DNA of 64,000 nt from Dallia pectoralis (GCA_029465975.1 CM055743.1:17713507-17777506); one strand, 5' to 3'. Positions 24,461 through 35,793 are shown, counted from the first letter of the stretch. Notes: a model not told the origin generated them from the sequence alone. Numbers and translations: made by a program.

Positions 24461-25338
24461 AACTGACGGCCTCTGTACCATAAATCACAGAAGTCACTAG
24501 ACCGTTTTTTTTACCCCATGAAAAATCTGTCACAGCAACATAAAACCAGTCTCACCGTGACCACCCGGTTTAATCAACCCGGGACAGTGAGTGTCACCTT
24601 ATCTCCATGGAGCTTGTCTCCATAGCAACCTATCACTGTGCGAGACACTGAGTGACAAATCCTATCAACCAAGGACCATCTCTGCATCTCTGCCCCCCTG
24701 CCCCCCCCCCAACCCACCGTCCTAACCGTCCAACGCAACTCCTGTGTGGGGCATCTACCCAACGAAGAATAATCTGGATAAACACCGAGTTTAATTAGCA
24801 TTTGTTGTGTTTTTTATTCTCCTGGCCCATTTGTTCCATGAGTCTTTATCCAACCGGGATTCACACTTTTAATCTGGGAATTTGATTAGCCATGAAAGAT
24901 CAATATGTTGTGCTGATTCCTGGAATGTCTCCTGGGTTCTGATCTCGACGTAATCTTGTTTGACATAGAACGAGAACTAGAGTCCTGCACTGGACGTTCG
25001 TGTCAAGCATTTGCCATTGCTTGTCATCACATTGCAATTTCGGCTAAGCTAACACATGGAATTGTTTTGTGTTGGTTCATTTCTGGTATTGGACACAATG
25101 ACATATTTATCTCCATACAAAGTCAAGAGAATGTTCAGAGAGGGAAATAAAAGATCCAAGGAACACCGTCAGGGAATTGCAGATCTCACTCTTCAAGTCG
25201 TTAAAATTCACCTGATGAGTTTGATAAACGTCATTGAGACTCTGATTGGAACGAGGTGCTATTGTCAGATGTCTTGACTTTATAAAAGAGTGGAGACTTT
25301 CTTCTGTCATGATATCCAAATAGCTTGTTGGCTTTAAA

Positions 25339-25346
25339 GGGACCTG
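25339..25346 (+). repeat. Left 8-bp target-site duplication of hAT element
   Basis: GGGACCTG immediately precedes the CAGAGGTG terminus and is repeated exactly at 27795-27802. Eight bp is the hallmark of hAT insertion. Confidence 0.85.
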
Positions 25347-25677
25347 CAGAGGTGGGACAAAGTCATTGTTATGCAAGTCACAAGTAAGTCTCAAGTCTTT
25401 GCCCTCGAGTCCCGAGTCGAGTCACAAGTCAAAGCCAACAAGTCTCAAGTCGAGTCCAAAGTCTTACCATTTTAGTTTCGAGTCATTTCCAGTCATCTTA
25501 CCACAGAATTTATACAAATCATGTATGTCTGTAAGATTTGTATTTATTTAAACCTCTTTTTATACAATGACATTAATACAGTAAAAAACAGAAAATTTAA
25601 TTTCACAAAAAATGCTTGTATTTCAACAGCATATTGCACTAGAACAATGCACAGCAACTTCAGCCCTGTATTGACCT

Positions 25678-26607
25678 TAGGGCTGGATGGAAAAAAATTA
25701 TATCACGATATATTTCTTAATTTCGGTCGATACGACATAATTCCGATATCGATATGAACAATATAAAAGCCTCAGAAAAAATGCCATGAACACCCACAAT
25801 GGATGTCTGTATACAATCTTCTGAAAAATACATTTGCCAAGTCTTTTGAGCCTCCTCCTATAAAACTAAATAATATTTTAGAAATAAAACGGTACAAATA
25901 AATTAAAGTTCACCTTTTATTTGATTTTAACCTTGATTTTAACCTTTATACAAACAAGTCTAATAAGCAATTTGACTCTGACCTTATTAATATATTTAAC
26001 TTTAAACAATAACATAGGCTGATTATATTATTCTTTACACAAACTTCCTGCAACAAAACTTGTTCTTATAAACATATCGTTTAAAGTTAGTGAACATGTT
26101 AGACAATGAAGAGGTGAGTTCATGAGTTCGCTACGTGACCGTGGATTTAAGAGACACGACAGAGAAGCTCATGAACGCGCATGTCGCAACATGCTCGGAG
26201 AATGAGAGTGCTCAGAAGCGCATGTCCATCATGACGTCATGGGCCAGTCAACGCGGAAGATCCAAGCTCCTATGTTGGCTTTATGCGCTTTTGAGCCTCT
26301 CATTCTCTGGCACATTTAGCATCACGCTGAAACCTGAAGTTCATCAGATCTCAGAAAGCTGAACCACTTCCCTACCACTGAATTAGTCGATCCTCTCATA
26401 TCAACTGTCTGCTTTCTCCTCACTTATAGAAGCTCGTTCAGTCACGTTTGAATTGCGGTCATGGGCGCTCATTTTGTAGCTTAAACTTGCCGTGTTGGAG
26501 ATCAGCAAAAATATTGAAATATCGAAAATGTGTTTAGAAATCATATCACCGTTATTGATTTTTTTTTACCGCGATATATATTGATATTGAATTATTGTCC
26601 AGCCCTA
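25678..26607. mobile_element. Nested inverted-repeat element inside the hAT element
   Basis: Begins TAGGGCTGGAT and ends CCAGCCCTA as inverted termini. Just inside both ends lie AT-rich arms with ATCACGATATAT and ACCGCGATATATA motifs, a pattern I recall from a common fish MITE-like family (TAGGGCTGGGCGATAT...). Flanks share only ACCT, so the target duplication is weak or decayed. The interior has no transposase. Confidence 0.6.
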
Positions 26608-26759
26608 ACCTCATATTGCAAAACAGTTTAACTTTCAAATAGACATGGGTCCTTTTAGCCTGAACTTTTTTAAACATGTCATTAATAAAATCCTCACTCC
26701 TAAAATTATCACTTCTGAAAAAATGGACCAACCTGATAATATAATTGGAATGACTCCAT

Positions 26760-26884
26760 AGAGACGTGTGCGCGTGCGCAGCTCCGTCTGTAATCTTCGA
26801 TCCGCATGTTTTGCAAATTGCAACTCTTTTTTTGTCGACTACCTCGTAGTTTTTATAGCCAAACGAAACTATATTCGGTATCAT
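26760..26884 (-). pseudogene. hAT transposase N-terminal BED-finger remnant
   Basis: The minus-strand frame starting MIPNIVSFGYKNYEVVDKKR contains a CKTCGSKI block. This looks like the CxxC half of a BED zinc finger preceding the usual Ser/Thr-rich linker of hAT transposases. The His-x-His/Cys half and everything downstream are not continuous. The frame runs into the adjacent nested element and carries no RNase-H-like catalytic domain. It is a dead fragment; the family call is from motif recognition. Confidence 0.55.
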
Positions 26885-26944
26885 TTTGCCAACTGGTGCG
26901 TTGTTGCTTGTGCTTTATTGGTTGTCTTGCAATGTGCCTGCTTG

Positions 26945-27508
26945 GATGCTGTCTAATCAAAACAACGTGGGACTACAGTGATTGGATGTCCAATTAAAAC
27001 AACGTGGGACTACAGTGATTGGATGTCCAATCAAAACAACGTGGGACTACAGTGATTGGATGTCCAATCAAAACAACGTGGGACTACAGTGATTGGATGT
27101 CCAATCAAAACAACGTGGGACTACAGTGATTGGATGTCCAATTAAAACAACGTGGGACTACAGTGATTGGATGTCCAATTAAAACAACGTGGGACTACAG
27201 TGATTGGATGTCCAATCAAAACAACGTGGGACTACAGTGATTGGATGTCCAATTAAAACAACGTGGGACTACAGTGATTGGATGTCCAATCAAAACAACG
27301 TGGGACTACAGTGATTGGATGTCCAATCAAAACAACGTGGGACTACAGTGATTGGATGTCCAATCAAAACAACGTGGGACTACAGTGATTGGATGTCGAA
27401 TCAAAACAACGTGGGACTACAGTGATTGGATGTCCAATCAAAACAACGTGGGACTACAGTGATTGGATGTCCAATCAAAACAACGTGGGACTACAGTGAT
27501 TGGATGTC
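26945..27508 (+). repeat. 37-bp minisatellite with palindromic CCAAT core
   Basis: About 15 head-to-tail copies of a 37-bp unit that includes AACAACGTGGGACTACAGTG and ATTGGATGTCCAAT. The latter is a perfect 6-bp inverted repeat around TG, giving a CCAAT box on each strand. Copies are nearly identical; the main variants are CCAATT/CCAATC and one CGAATC. The array lies inside the hAT element. Confidence 0.95.
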
Positions 27509-27807
27509 GTGCAGGCAGCGCGCGTGCTCTCTGCATGCATTTTTTTTTCACAGATGCAGATAAACTGAGAGCCGCGCGGCCGTGTGAACATTTTCTTCCC
27601 CAGTTTTCATGGGAAGTAGCAAGTCTTCTCGAGTCAAAAGGCGCAAGTCCAAGTGAAGTCACGAGTCATTGATGTTCAAGTCCAAGTCGAGTTGCAAGTC
27701 TTTGTACATTTTGTCGAGTCGAGTCTGAAGTCATCAAATTCATGACTCGAGTCTGACTCGAGTCCAAGTCACATGACTCGAGTCCACACCTCTGGGGACC
27801 TGCATAC

Positions 27808-28072
27808 AGAAAAATAATGGTTCTTTAATGGTTCTTCAAAGGACTATGGTTCTTCAAATAGCCATCACCAATTGAAGAACCTCTTTATGTTGCGAATGGT
27901 TCTTGGTGATTTAATATGGTTCTTTAAGGGACCATGTGTAGTGCCTCGTAACCATTTTTATGGTTATTTGATGCACCTTTGTGGGTTCTTTAAAAACCCT
28001 TTACAAATTGGCATCTATGGCATCACTCCAAAGAACCATTTTTGGTTCCAGTTAGCACCTTTTTTATTCTGT
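27808..28072 (+). repeat. Interspersed repeat with TGGTTCTT words (MITE-like)
   Basis: Dense in ATGGTTCTT and AAAGAACCATTTTTGGTTCC words and ending with CACCTTTTTTATTCTGTGTG. It resembles a short non-autonomous element common in fish whose copies contain AAAGAACC...GGTTCTTT arms. It abuts the right duplication of the hAT element. No coding potential. Confidence 0.5.
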
Positions 28073-28079
28073 GTGTGTT

Positions 28080-30878
28080 ATTGAACAATTTTAAGATGAA
28101 TCTGTATTCGCATGGCTTTTAGGTTTATAGCTCGTTTAAGCACTATGTCTAATCGAAACGTTAAACATTAAAGCATTAGTTCTCTGCTTGATGGAACGTT
28201 GGGCTATTCTGCTCATAGCTGGGTAGAGCCCAGCGGTGTTCCGCGTGGAACCAATAACTTCCTTTATGTGCTTTTCTGTCGATTTTCAGCCAGGGTTTTG
28301 TGGGATCATTGAGACACTCAGCCCTTTAAAGCCCACAAGCGACTTCTCTCAGCTGGAGGCGCTCGCTTTCTATTTCCTCTTAACACCTCAGATTCCGTGT
28401 TTCCCAGAGATTGAACCAGTTGTGCAAAACCATGTTTTCATTTTGCCTTCATGTGTGTAGAAAATCCAACGGTTATAAAAAGTATTGGGAATATGAGAAC
28501 AAGCTTGTGCGTTAGTTGTTTTGGCTATATCTGGGATCTCACAGTTGATGCTACATCTTTAGTATACTGCAGTACTGTGGCTAAATGGAATGATTGCAAA
28601 AAGCACAGAGAACAGCTTTCGTTGAGAAACCAATCGTCAAGACAGCAGCTCTCTGAACGTCGTCTATTTCAGAAGTATATGTTGTGACATTTAGATCGGG
28701 CTACCAGGTGAACCTGTCTGATGAAAGCAATCAGCACCACTCTGAGTCAGACTGTGGTAAACGTGTTCCTTGTAGTCCAACCAAGCGGCGGTGCTCAGAA
28801 CTGTTTGGGTCGGCTGTGGTGATGTCTGACAGGCTTTCCTAGCCACATCACTCTCTACAAACTGGTTGCATAGAGAGTTCCTGTATGCTCAATTGTGGTC
28901 AATCGCTAGACAACTGTCTCGAAGGCAATACGTGGAGACCTACTGCCCCTAAAGATTTTGTTTCGATTGGGGACAGGGCCACGCCCCAGATTGTGACATC
29001 TCTCCTCTGTTTAAGGTGCACCAAGCAAACGGTCTTTGGCATTGACGCAAAGGACCGAACCCCGCTTGATTTCTGGGTGAGCATGGAAGATGAGTTATCA
29101 TCGAGACCCACATAATGTATCTGCCCACAGCGTGATATGCTACACCACTATAGCCACACCAGACTTACCACTGTTTGGAGCAATCGAAACAAAAACTGGA
29201 ACTATGAAAATGAAGATTTCAGTCGTACAACCGATATTTTGGTCAAGTAGTTGACAAATATAGTACACAGTATTTATTATGTTTTTTGATACCCTGGAAA
29301 TATCATTTCCAGCTACGTCAGGCAATTAACCATAAATGCTCATCCTAATTTAAACCCACAAACGTGAACAGATTGATAATAGATGTGTTGCTTTATATCA
29401 TTCTTTTCAATGTCTTTCTGCAATTCATCCGGTTATTCTGTAGACTGGTGGAGATTTTCTCTCTTATTCCCTCTCATTTACCCACAAGCCTTTCCATCCT
29501 GACACTAAGTGTCAAATTGCATTGCACAAATAAATAAAACATGCTAATTCGGTTATCAATGCTTAATCAATTATTTATAATTTTTTGGAGGTGGAATCAG
29601 ATCTAAAGTCATTTATCGGTAGGTTTTGCTTTGACATGACACGCCTCAAAGTTTCTCACATGCTTCAAACAGGGCTTTCAGGTTATCGGCTGGCACTACT
29701 CCCTGCTGATATATCAACGCCTGGTATTTAGTGACAGACCGTTCACACCATTTGGAGATAATTGGATCCACAAATAGCCGAATCGTTCTGCCTGGGTGAC
29801 GTTCTACATCATCCGCAAATTGCCAGTAAAACAAAACCAACGAAGAATAGCAGATAAGCGCCCTAGCAACATAACTTATAGTCTTACCTAACAGTTCGTT
29901 GAGGGATGTGTGTGATGGATACAATATACACGGATGAGACGAACATTACAGGGTGACAGGGTATGTTGGGCGTCCAAGGTTCATTGATACGCGAGGGAGG
30001 GAGACAAAGGCTATTCTGTCTGAGTCTGAACAGACAGAAGAAAACCATAACCTACAACTGGCACGAATCACTAGTCATTTGAAAACTGGTCTCACGGGAC
30101 CTGTATCAAATATTTTCCGACTTCACCAAATTCAAATTGATTAACTGTGACAGTGTCTATTTTATGCACCAGTCCAGCATGATTTATTGTTTTGTCCTGT
30201 TTGATGTATCACACTTCTCTATATCGACTGTTCTCCTCTGCATCGTTAGTCTGAAGTGTTAAAGACACCACCTGGCCTGGCAAAGGATCAAGCCCAGATA
30301 CAGTCCTACTAAAGATTGCCAACGGTGTGGGAAGTTGAATAATGTGCAGTTATTTCCTGTGATGGGGCTGTGTCTTCACTGAGAAGCCATTGAACATCTG
30401 TGCCCGGAAACCTTCTGTGTGAAAGGGGCACAGACAGACAGACAGAGAGGGGGGCCGGGGGGTCGGGGTGAAGGGGTTAGGGAGGCTGGAAGCAGAGACG
30501 CTGTCTAAGGTAACAGAAAGGAAGATGTTGAGAGCTGCTGTCATAATTGGTCATCAACTCTCCATTTCTACAAATCTTAGAAACATTGTTGCACATTGTC
30601 TTAGGAAACGAAAATGTGGAGTTGCTGTTAAATCCAGGAGATTAATTACAGTACGCTAGCAAGTCAGGTGTCACATCTTAATATTTCCTTATTTATATTT
30701 CACAAGCATTTCCGTGGTATGTTGTTAGGGCTATTGAGTGGTGCATTGGTGGATTTTGTAAATTTTTGATTTGTTCAGTTACGTTCTGCGGAAAAACCTT
30801 AGAGTACCCGGTCGAGTCATGGGAGAGAAACATTCAATTATTTATTGGAATTGCAGCACAGTTGTTTTCACAGATGTT
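28080..30878. other. Unassigned intergenic sequence
   Basis: No spliced gene is recognised. Frames open on both strands at 28885-29115 have no recognisable domain. One minus-strand frame at 29646-29924 is unusual enough to be listed separately. Confidence 0.4.
29646..29924 (-). CDS. Hypothetical 92-residue ORF
   Basis: An ATG-to-TGA frame of 92 residues. Composition looks protein-like: a hydrophobic stretch around residues 17-36 (VARALICYSSLVLFYW), then a charged and aromatic region with CERSVTKYQALIYQQG, ending NLKALFEACEKL. I do not recognise the family. A GTAAG string inside the frame (after ELL) and the lack of nearby exons leave open that it is a chance ORF, one exon of an unseen gene, or a fragment of a retrocopy. 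No promoter or poly(A) signal is clear. Confidence 0.2.
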   Translation of the reverse strand: MYPSHTSLNELLGKTISYVARALICYSSLVLFYWQFADDVERHPGRTIRLFVDPIISKWCERSVTKYQALIYQQGVVPADNLKALFEACEKL

Positions 30879-30886
30879 CCATACAT

Positions 30887-31078
30887 CAGAGGTGTCAAAA
30901 CGGTTCCATGGAGGCCCGACTGGAGGTTTTTGCTCTCACCCTGTACTTGATTGATTAATTCGGTCACTAATTGGTTAGGTTCTACCCTCACCTGATTATT
31001 TAGATCTGAACTGTGTTTTAGTAGAAACCCAAATCCTGCATACACTAGGCCCTCCGTGGGATCGGTTGGACACCTCTG
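30887..31078. mobile_element. 192-bp hAT-type MITE
   Basis: Begins CAGAGGTGTC and ends GACACCTCTG, a perfect 10-bp inverted terminal pair. Flanks are CCATACAT (30879-30886) and CCATACCT (31079-31086), a 7/8 match to an 8-bp target duplication. There is no ORF. Terminal sequence and duplication length place it with hAT elements. Confidence 0.85.
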
Positions 31079-31127
31079 CCATACCTCATTCATCATTAGA
31101 TGGTCGTATACAAGATGAGATGTTCTA

Positions 31128-31132
31128 GCTAG
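31128..31132 (+). repeat. 5' target-site duplication GCTAG of the LTR locus
   Basis: GCTAG immediately precedes LTR1. The same five bases precede the middle LTR (35789-35793) and follow LTR3 (41581-41585). Confidence 0.85.
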
Positions 31133-31919
31133 TGTAAGAGACTGCCTCTGTTCCCCTCTATGCCAGTGTGGCCACTCCCCTTGCCAGCAGTGAGAATTAT
31201 TCAAGGACAATGTCTTACACCTGTGTTTGTTTCTCACCTGTTCTGTGTTCAGTTCGTTAGTGTCTGCATTTAGCTTGGTCTGTGTCAGTTTGTCTGTGTC
31301 GGTCATTGTTTCAGGTACGTTGGGTTCTAGTTCTATGTCTATGTCTGTGTCATGTCTGCGTTCCATGTCGGTATGCATGTTACTTTGTCGTTTGTTAGAT
31401 GTATTTCCTTGTTCGTTCAAGTATTTAGTCTTCCCTGTGTCACTGAGTGTCGGGCTTTGTTAAGGTATGTTGGTTCGTTTGTCTTGAGTCTGTTTGTTTG
31501 TATGGAGGTTTTGTGCTTAGTACTGTATTCCTGTCAGTCTGTGTATTGGTTGGGTTTGTCTGGTTGTGGTGCATAGTCTGTGTCTAGGTTTATTAGTTCT
31601 GTCTTTGTTTCTAGTTACTGTAACCGTTTAGTAGTCCTTGAGGTTTCATTCACTGTCAGTCCTGTTAGAGTCTTTGTGTTTCATGCTGTGTTCTGTCTGT
31701 TAGTCCGTTTGTGTTTAGTTCGGTTCTAGTCCATGATTTCTTGTGTTTTAGTTTGTGGTATTCCTGTTTTGAGTTTACTCCTTGGTTTTGTTGTTTCAGT
31801 GTTTCAGTTCTGATGTTCAGTGCCTGTTCTGCCTGGATGAGAATAAAAACCCTGTTTTGGAAATTATTCTCTGCAATTGTGTCTATTCCTTGCCATCTGC
31901 CAAAAGGCAGATCGTGACA
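31133..31919 (+). repeat. LTR1 (787 bp)
   Basis: TG...CA termini; AATAAA at 31842-31847 marks the probable R/U5 polyadenylation signal. It is nearly identical to LTR3, apart from a TCTATG copy that LTR3 lacks. It differs from LTR2 in a short block about 30 bp from the 5' end. Confidence 0.9.
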
Positions 31920-31921
31920 GA

Positions 31922-34261
31922 ATGACCGACCTATTTACGACACAGCGGAGAATGAGGAGCTGCTCGTCCACTTACGGGCCGCCAATGGAGTTCCCAGTAT
32001 GTTTGCGCCGATGCGCCATAAGGCGAGGACCACCCCTTCCTCCTCGACCATCCGCGCCGCCACCGATGTGGCTACCAGCGGGTTACTGGGAGCAGAGAGA
32101 GTGGGAGAGGACTCGCTGCGCTGAATCCGAGGAGGATTCAGAGGAGTACTGGGAGGAGCCAGAGGAGGAGGACGAGGCGGAGAGAATCAGCCGGGAGCAC
32201 TATATTCGGCTGGGGCTCGAATCTCCTCCGCAGCACAAGATGGCTGCCGCCGCGCAGCACAAGATGGCTGTCGCCGCGCAGCACAAGATGGCTGTCGCCG
32301 CGCAGCACAAGATGGCTGTCGCCGCGCAGCACAAGATGGCTGTCGCCGCGCAGCACAAGATGGCTGTCGCCGCGCAGCACAAGATGGCTGCCGCCCCGCA
32401 GCACAAGATGGCTGCCGCCCCGCAGCACAAGATGGCTGCCGCCCCGCAGCACAAGATGGCTGCCGCCCCGCAGCACAAGATGGCTGTCGCCCCGCAGCAC
32501 AAGATGGCTGCCGCCCCGCAGCACAAGATGGCTGCCGCCCCACAGCACAAGATGGCTGACCAGGCTCAAGCGGCGAAAAAGACAGGGAAAGTCTCACTGC
32601 TGGACAGTGGTGAGGACCTGGAGTTTTCAGACGAGGAGGACATTGATGATGGCCCTCCTCCTTTGGAAGACACCGGAGGTGGAAGGAGGAAAGTACTGCA
32701 GGTGCGAAATGACCCATACGGCCTTCCTGAGCCTGTTTCCCTTCCTGAGCCTGTTTCCCTTCCTGAGCCCGTTTCCTTGCCTGGGCCAGTTCCCGTGCCC
32801 TTGCCTGAGCCAGTCCCCGTGCCCTTGCCTGAGCCTGTCCCCGTGTCCTTGCCTGAGCCCGTGCCCTTGCCTGAGCCTGTCCCCGTGTCCTTGCCTGAGC
32901 CTGTCCCCGTGTCCTTGCCTGAGCCAGTCCCCGTGCCCTTGCCTGAGCCAGTCCCCGTGCCCTTGCCTGAGCCAGTCCCCGTGCCCTTGCCTGAGCCAGT
33001 CCCCGTGCCCTTGCCTGAGCCAGTCCCCGTGCCCTTGCCTGAGCCAGTCCCCGTGCCCTTGCCTGAGCCAGTCCCCGTGCCCTTGCCTGAGCCAGTCCCC
33101 GTGCCCTTGCCTGAGCCAGTCCCCGTGCCCTTGCCTGAGCCAGTCCCCGTGCCCTTGCCTGAGCCAGTCCCCGTGCCCTTGCCTGAGCCAGTCCCCGTGC
33201 CCTTGCCTGAGCCAGTCCCCGTGCCCTTGCCTGAGCCAGTCCCCGTGCCCTTGCCTGAGCCAGTCCCCGTGCCCTTGCCTGAGCCAGTCCCCGTGCCCTT
33301 GCCTGAGCCAGTCCCCGTGCCCTTGCCTGAGCCAGTCCCCGTGCCCTTGCCTGAGCCAGTCCCCGTGCCCTTGCCTGAGCCAGTCCCCGTGCCCTTGCCT
33401 GAGCCAGTCCCCGTGCCCTTGCCTGAGCCAGTCCCCGTGCCCTTGCCTGAGCCAGTCCCCGTGCCCTTGCCTGAGCCAGTCCCCGTGCCCTTGCCTGAGC
33501 CAGTCCCCGTGCCCTTGCCTGAGCCAGTCCCCGTGCCCTTGCCTGAGCCAGTCCCCGTGCCCTTGCCTGAGCCAGTCCCCGTGCCCTTGCCTGAGCCAGT
33601 CCCCGTGCCCTTGCCTGAGCCAGTCCCCGTGCCCTTGCCTGAGCCAGTCCCCGTGCCCTTGCCTGAGCCAGTCCCCGTGCCCTTGCCTGAGCCAGTCCCC
33701 GTGCCCTTGCCTGAGCCAGTCCCCGTGCCCTTGCCTGAGCCAGTCCCCGTGCCCTTGCCTGAGCCAGTCCCCGTGCCCTTGCCTGAGCCAGTCCCCGTGC
33801 CCTTGCCTGAGCCAGTCCCCGTGCCCTTGCCTGAGCCAGTCCCCGTGCCCTTGCCTGAGCCAGTCCCCGTGCCCTTGCCTGAGCCAGTCCCCGTGCCCTT
33901 GCCTGAGCCAGTCCCCGTGCCCTTGCCTGAGCCAGTCCCCGTGCCCTTGCCTGAGCCAGTCCCCGTGCCCTTGCCTGAGCCAGTCCCCGTGCCCTTGCCT
34001 GAGCCAGTCCCCGTGCCCTTGCCTGAGCCAGTCCCCGTGCCCTTGCCTGAGCCAGTCCCCGTGCCCTTGCCTGAGCCAGTCCCCGTGCCCTTGCCTGAGC
34101 CAGTCCCCGTGCCCTTGCCTGAGCCAGTCCCCGTGCCCTTGCCTGAGCCAGTCCCCGTGCCCTTGCCTGAGCCAGTCCCCGTGCCCTTGCCTGAGCCAGT
34201 CCCCGTGCCCTTGCCTGAGCCAGTCCCCGTGCCCTTGCCTGTCCCAGGTTCCCGTGCCTGA
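31922..34261 (+). CDS. Low-complexity repeat ORF of retroelement unit 1
   Basis: The ATG lies three bases past the LTR1 end ([14 protein letters not shown]...). About 779 codons follow: a Pro-rich segment, an acidic Glu-rich block ([18 protein letters not shown]), 14 copies of an 8-residue [12 protein letters not shown] repeat (32229-32562), another acidic stretch, then about 60 copies of PEPVPVPL from a 24-bp DNA repeat, and a stop soon after the array. The proline-rich downstream part is open in a different frame (to 35798). I see no retroviral-type enzyme or zinc knuckle; position suggests a degenerate gag-like ORF, but function is unknown. Long open frames on the other strand here are artefacts of the repeat. 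Confidence 0.5.
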   Translation: MTDLFTTQRRMRSCSSTYGPPMEFPVCLRRCAIRRGPPLPPRPSAPPPMWLPAGYWEQREWERTRCAESEEDSEEYWEEPEEEDEAERISREHYIRLGLESPPQHKMAAAAQHKMAVAAQHKMAVAAQHKMAVAAQHKMAVAAQHKMAVAAQHKMAAAPQHKMAAAPQHKMAAAPQHKMAAAPQHKMAVAPQHKMAAAPQHKMAAAPQHKMADQAQAAKKTGKVSLLDSGEDLEFSDEEDIDDGPPPLEDTGGGRRKVLQVRNDPYGLPEPVSLPEPVSLPEPVSLPGPVPVPLPEPVPVPLPEPVPVSLPEPVPLPEPVPVSLPEPVPVSLPEPVPVPLPEPVPVPLPEPVPVPLPEPVPVPLPEPVPVPLPEPVPVPLPEPVPVPLPEPVPVPLPEPVPVPLPEPVPVPLPEPVPVPLPEPVPVPLPEPVPVPLPEPVPVPLPEPVPVPLPEPVPVPLPEPVPVPLPEPVPVPLPEPVPVPLPEPVPVPLPEPVPVPLPEPVPVPLPEPVPVPLPEPVPVPLPEPVPVPLPEPVPVPLPEPVPVPLPEPVPVPLPEPVPVPLPEPVPVPLPEPVPVPLPEPVPVPLPEPVPVPLPEPVPVPLPEPVPVPLPEPVPVPLPEPVPVPLPEPVPVPLPEPVPVPLPEPVPVPLPEPVPVPLPEPVPVPLPEPVPVPLPEPVPVPLPEPVPVPLPEPVPVPLPEPVPVPLPEPVPVPLPEPVPVPLPEPVPVPLPEPVPVPLPEPVPVPLPEPVPVPLPEPVPVPLPEPVPVPLPVPGSRA
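32775..34244 (+). repeat. 24-bp minisatellite, unit 1 (about 60 copies)
   Basis: The unit is TTGCCTGAGCCAGTCCCCGT plus four bases. Copies in the central part are essentially identical and the phase is kept throughout, so it encodes PEPVPVPL. The first few copies are more variable (CCTGTCCCCGTGTCC). Confidence 0.97.
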
Positions 34262-35788
34262 GCCTGTCCCAGTTTCCCTGCCTGTCCCTGTCCCAGTTTC
34301 CCTGCCTGTCCCTGTCCCAGTTTCCCTGCCTGTCCCTGTCCCAGTTTCCCTGCCTGTCCCTGTCCCAGTTCCCTGCCTGTCCCTGTCCCAGTTTCCCTGC
34401 CTGTCCCTGTCCCAGTTTCCCTGCCTGTCCCTGTCCCAGTTTGCCTGCCTGTCCCAGTCCCAGTTTCCCGCCTGTCCGAGTCCCTGTTTCCCCGCCTGTC
34501 CGAGTCCCTGTTTCCCGCCTGTCCGAGTCCCTGTTTCCTTGCCTGAGCCAGCCCCCGTGTCTGTCCCCGTGGCTGTCCCAGCCCCAGAGCTCACTCCAGC
34601 CCCAGAGCTCACTCCAGCCCCAGAGCTCACTCCAGCCCCAGAGCTCACTCCAGCCCCAGAGCTCACTCCAGCCCCAGAGCTCACTCCAGCCCCAGAGCTC
34701 ACTCCAGCCCCAGAGCTCACTCCAGCCCCAGAGCTCACTCCAGCCCCAGAGCTCACTTCTGTCCCCCATCCTGACTCCAGTCCTGTTCCCGAGCCCCGTC
34801 CTGTTCTCGAGCTCCGTCCAATGCCCGAGGCCGTCATCCTGGCCGAGCCAGTTGCCGGGCCAAGGACTGTTGCAAGGCCAAAGCCAGTTCCCCGGCCTCC
34901 CGAACCGTGTCCTCCGGCACGGCCACCCGAACCGTGTCCTCCGGCACGGCCACCCGAACCGTGTCCTCCGGCACGGCCACCCGAACCGTGTCCTCCGGCA
35001 CGGCCACCCGAACCGTGTCCTCCGGCACGGCCTCCCGACCCGTCTCCTCCGGCACTGCCTCCCGACCCGTCTCTGCCTGGTCGACCTCCAGACCTGCACC
35101 CGCCTGGTCGACCTCCAGACCTGCACCCGCCTGTCCGGCCTCCAGACCTGCACCCGCCTGTCCGGCCTCCAGACCTGCACCCGCCTGTCCGGCCTCCAGA
35201 CCTGCACCCGCCTGTCCGGCCTCCAGACCTGCACCCGCCTGTCCGGCCTCCAGACCTGCACCCGCCTGTCCGGCCTCCAGACCTGCACCCGCCTGTCCGG
35301 CCTCCAGACCTGCACCCGCCTGTCCGGCCTCCAGACCTGCACCCGCCTGTCCGGCCTCCAGACCTGCACCCTCCTGTCCGGCCTCCAGACCTGCACCCTC
35401 CTGTCCGGCCTCCAGACCTGCACCCTCCGGGTCGACCTCCAGATCTGCTCCCGCCGGGTAGACCTCCTGACCCGTTCCCGCCGGGTACACCACCTGACCC
35501 GCCGTCCTTGCCTGTCCGGTCGCCCGAGCTGTCCTTGCCTGTCCGGCCTCCCGACCCTCATCCGTCCTTCCGGATCTCTGCTCCACCTACGCCTGTCCGG
35601 CCACCTGACCCGTCTCCGCCGGCGCGGCCACCTGACCCGTGTCCTCCGGCGCTGCCTCCTGACCCATGTCCTCCGGCGCTGCTTCCTGACCCGCTTCCGC
35701 CGGATAGACCACCTGATCCAACGCCGCCCGTCTGGCCTCCTGACCCGTCGCCATCCATACAACCTCCTGATCCGTCGCCGCCAATATG
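34255..35788 (+). repeat. Proline-rich tandem repeat blocks, unit 1
   Basis: Successive repeat families: [12 protein letters not shown] 24-bp units (34255-34450), PAPELT 18-bp units (about 34580-34755, about 10 copies), ARPPEPCPP 27-bp units (about 34900-35030, 5 copies), and RPPDLHPPV 27-bp units (about 35085-35430, about 13 copies), then diverged PPDPxPP units. They are open in the frame ending at 35798. The text stops at AATATGG and jumps to GCTAG-LTR2. Confidence 0.9.
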
Positions 35789-35793
35789 GCTAG

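Larger units (their letters stand above)
25347..27794 (-). mobile_element. hAT-family DNA transposon (defective, about 2.45 kb)
   Basis: The ends are inverted: CAGAGGTGGGAC on the left and CAGAGGTGTGGAC on the reverse complement of the right. They are bounded by the 8-bp duplication GGGACCTG; both traits are diagnostic of hAT elements. Sub-terminal regions (25378-25475 and 27615-27775) are dense in GAGTC/AAGTC words, probable transposase-binding repeats. A BED-type zinc-finger remnant is encoded on the minus strand near 26.8 kb, but no catalytic domain remains. The interior also holds a nested element (25678-26607) and a 37-bp minisatellite (26945-27508). It is non-autonomous in its present state. 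Confidence 0.85.

Noticed and set aside
26945..27508. CRISPR-like array
   Set aside because: Units are contiguous with no unique spacers, and the context is a vertebrate genome. It is a minisatellite.
32187..35762. Very long minus-strand open frames (up to about 1190 codons) over the retroelement repeats, and their counterparts at 36864-40479
   Set aside because: They arise because the 24-, 18- and 27-bp repeats have no stops on that strand. They include all the repeat types in antisense, lack any domain, and read through the LTR-element ORF on the opposite strand.
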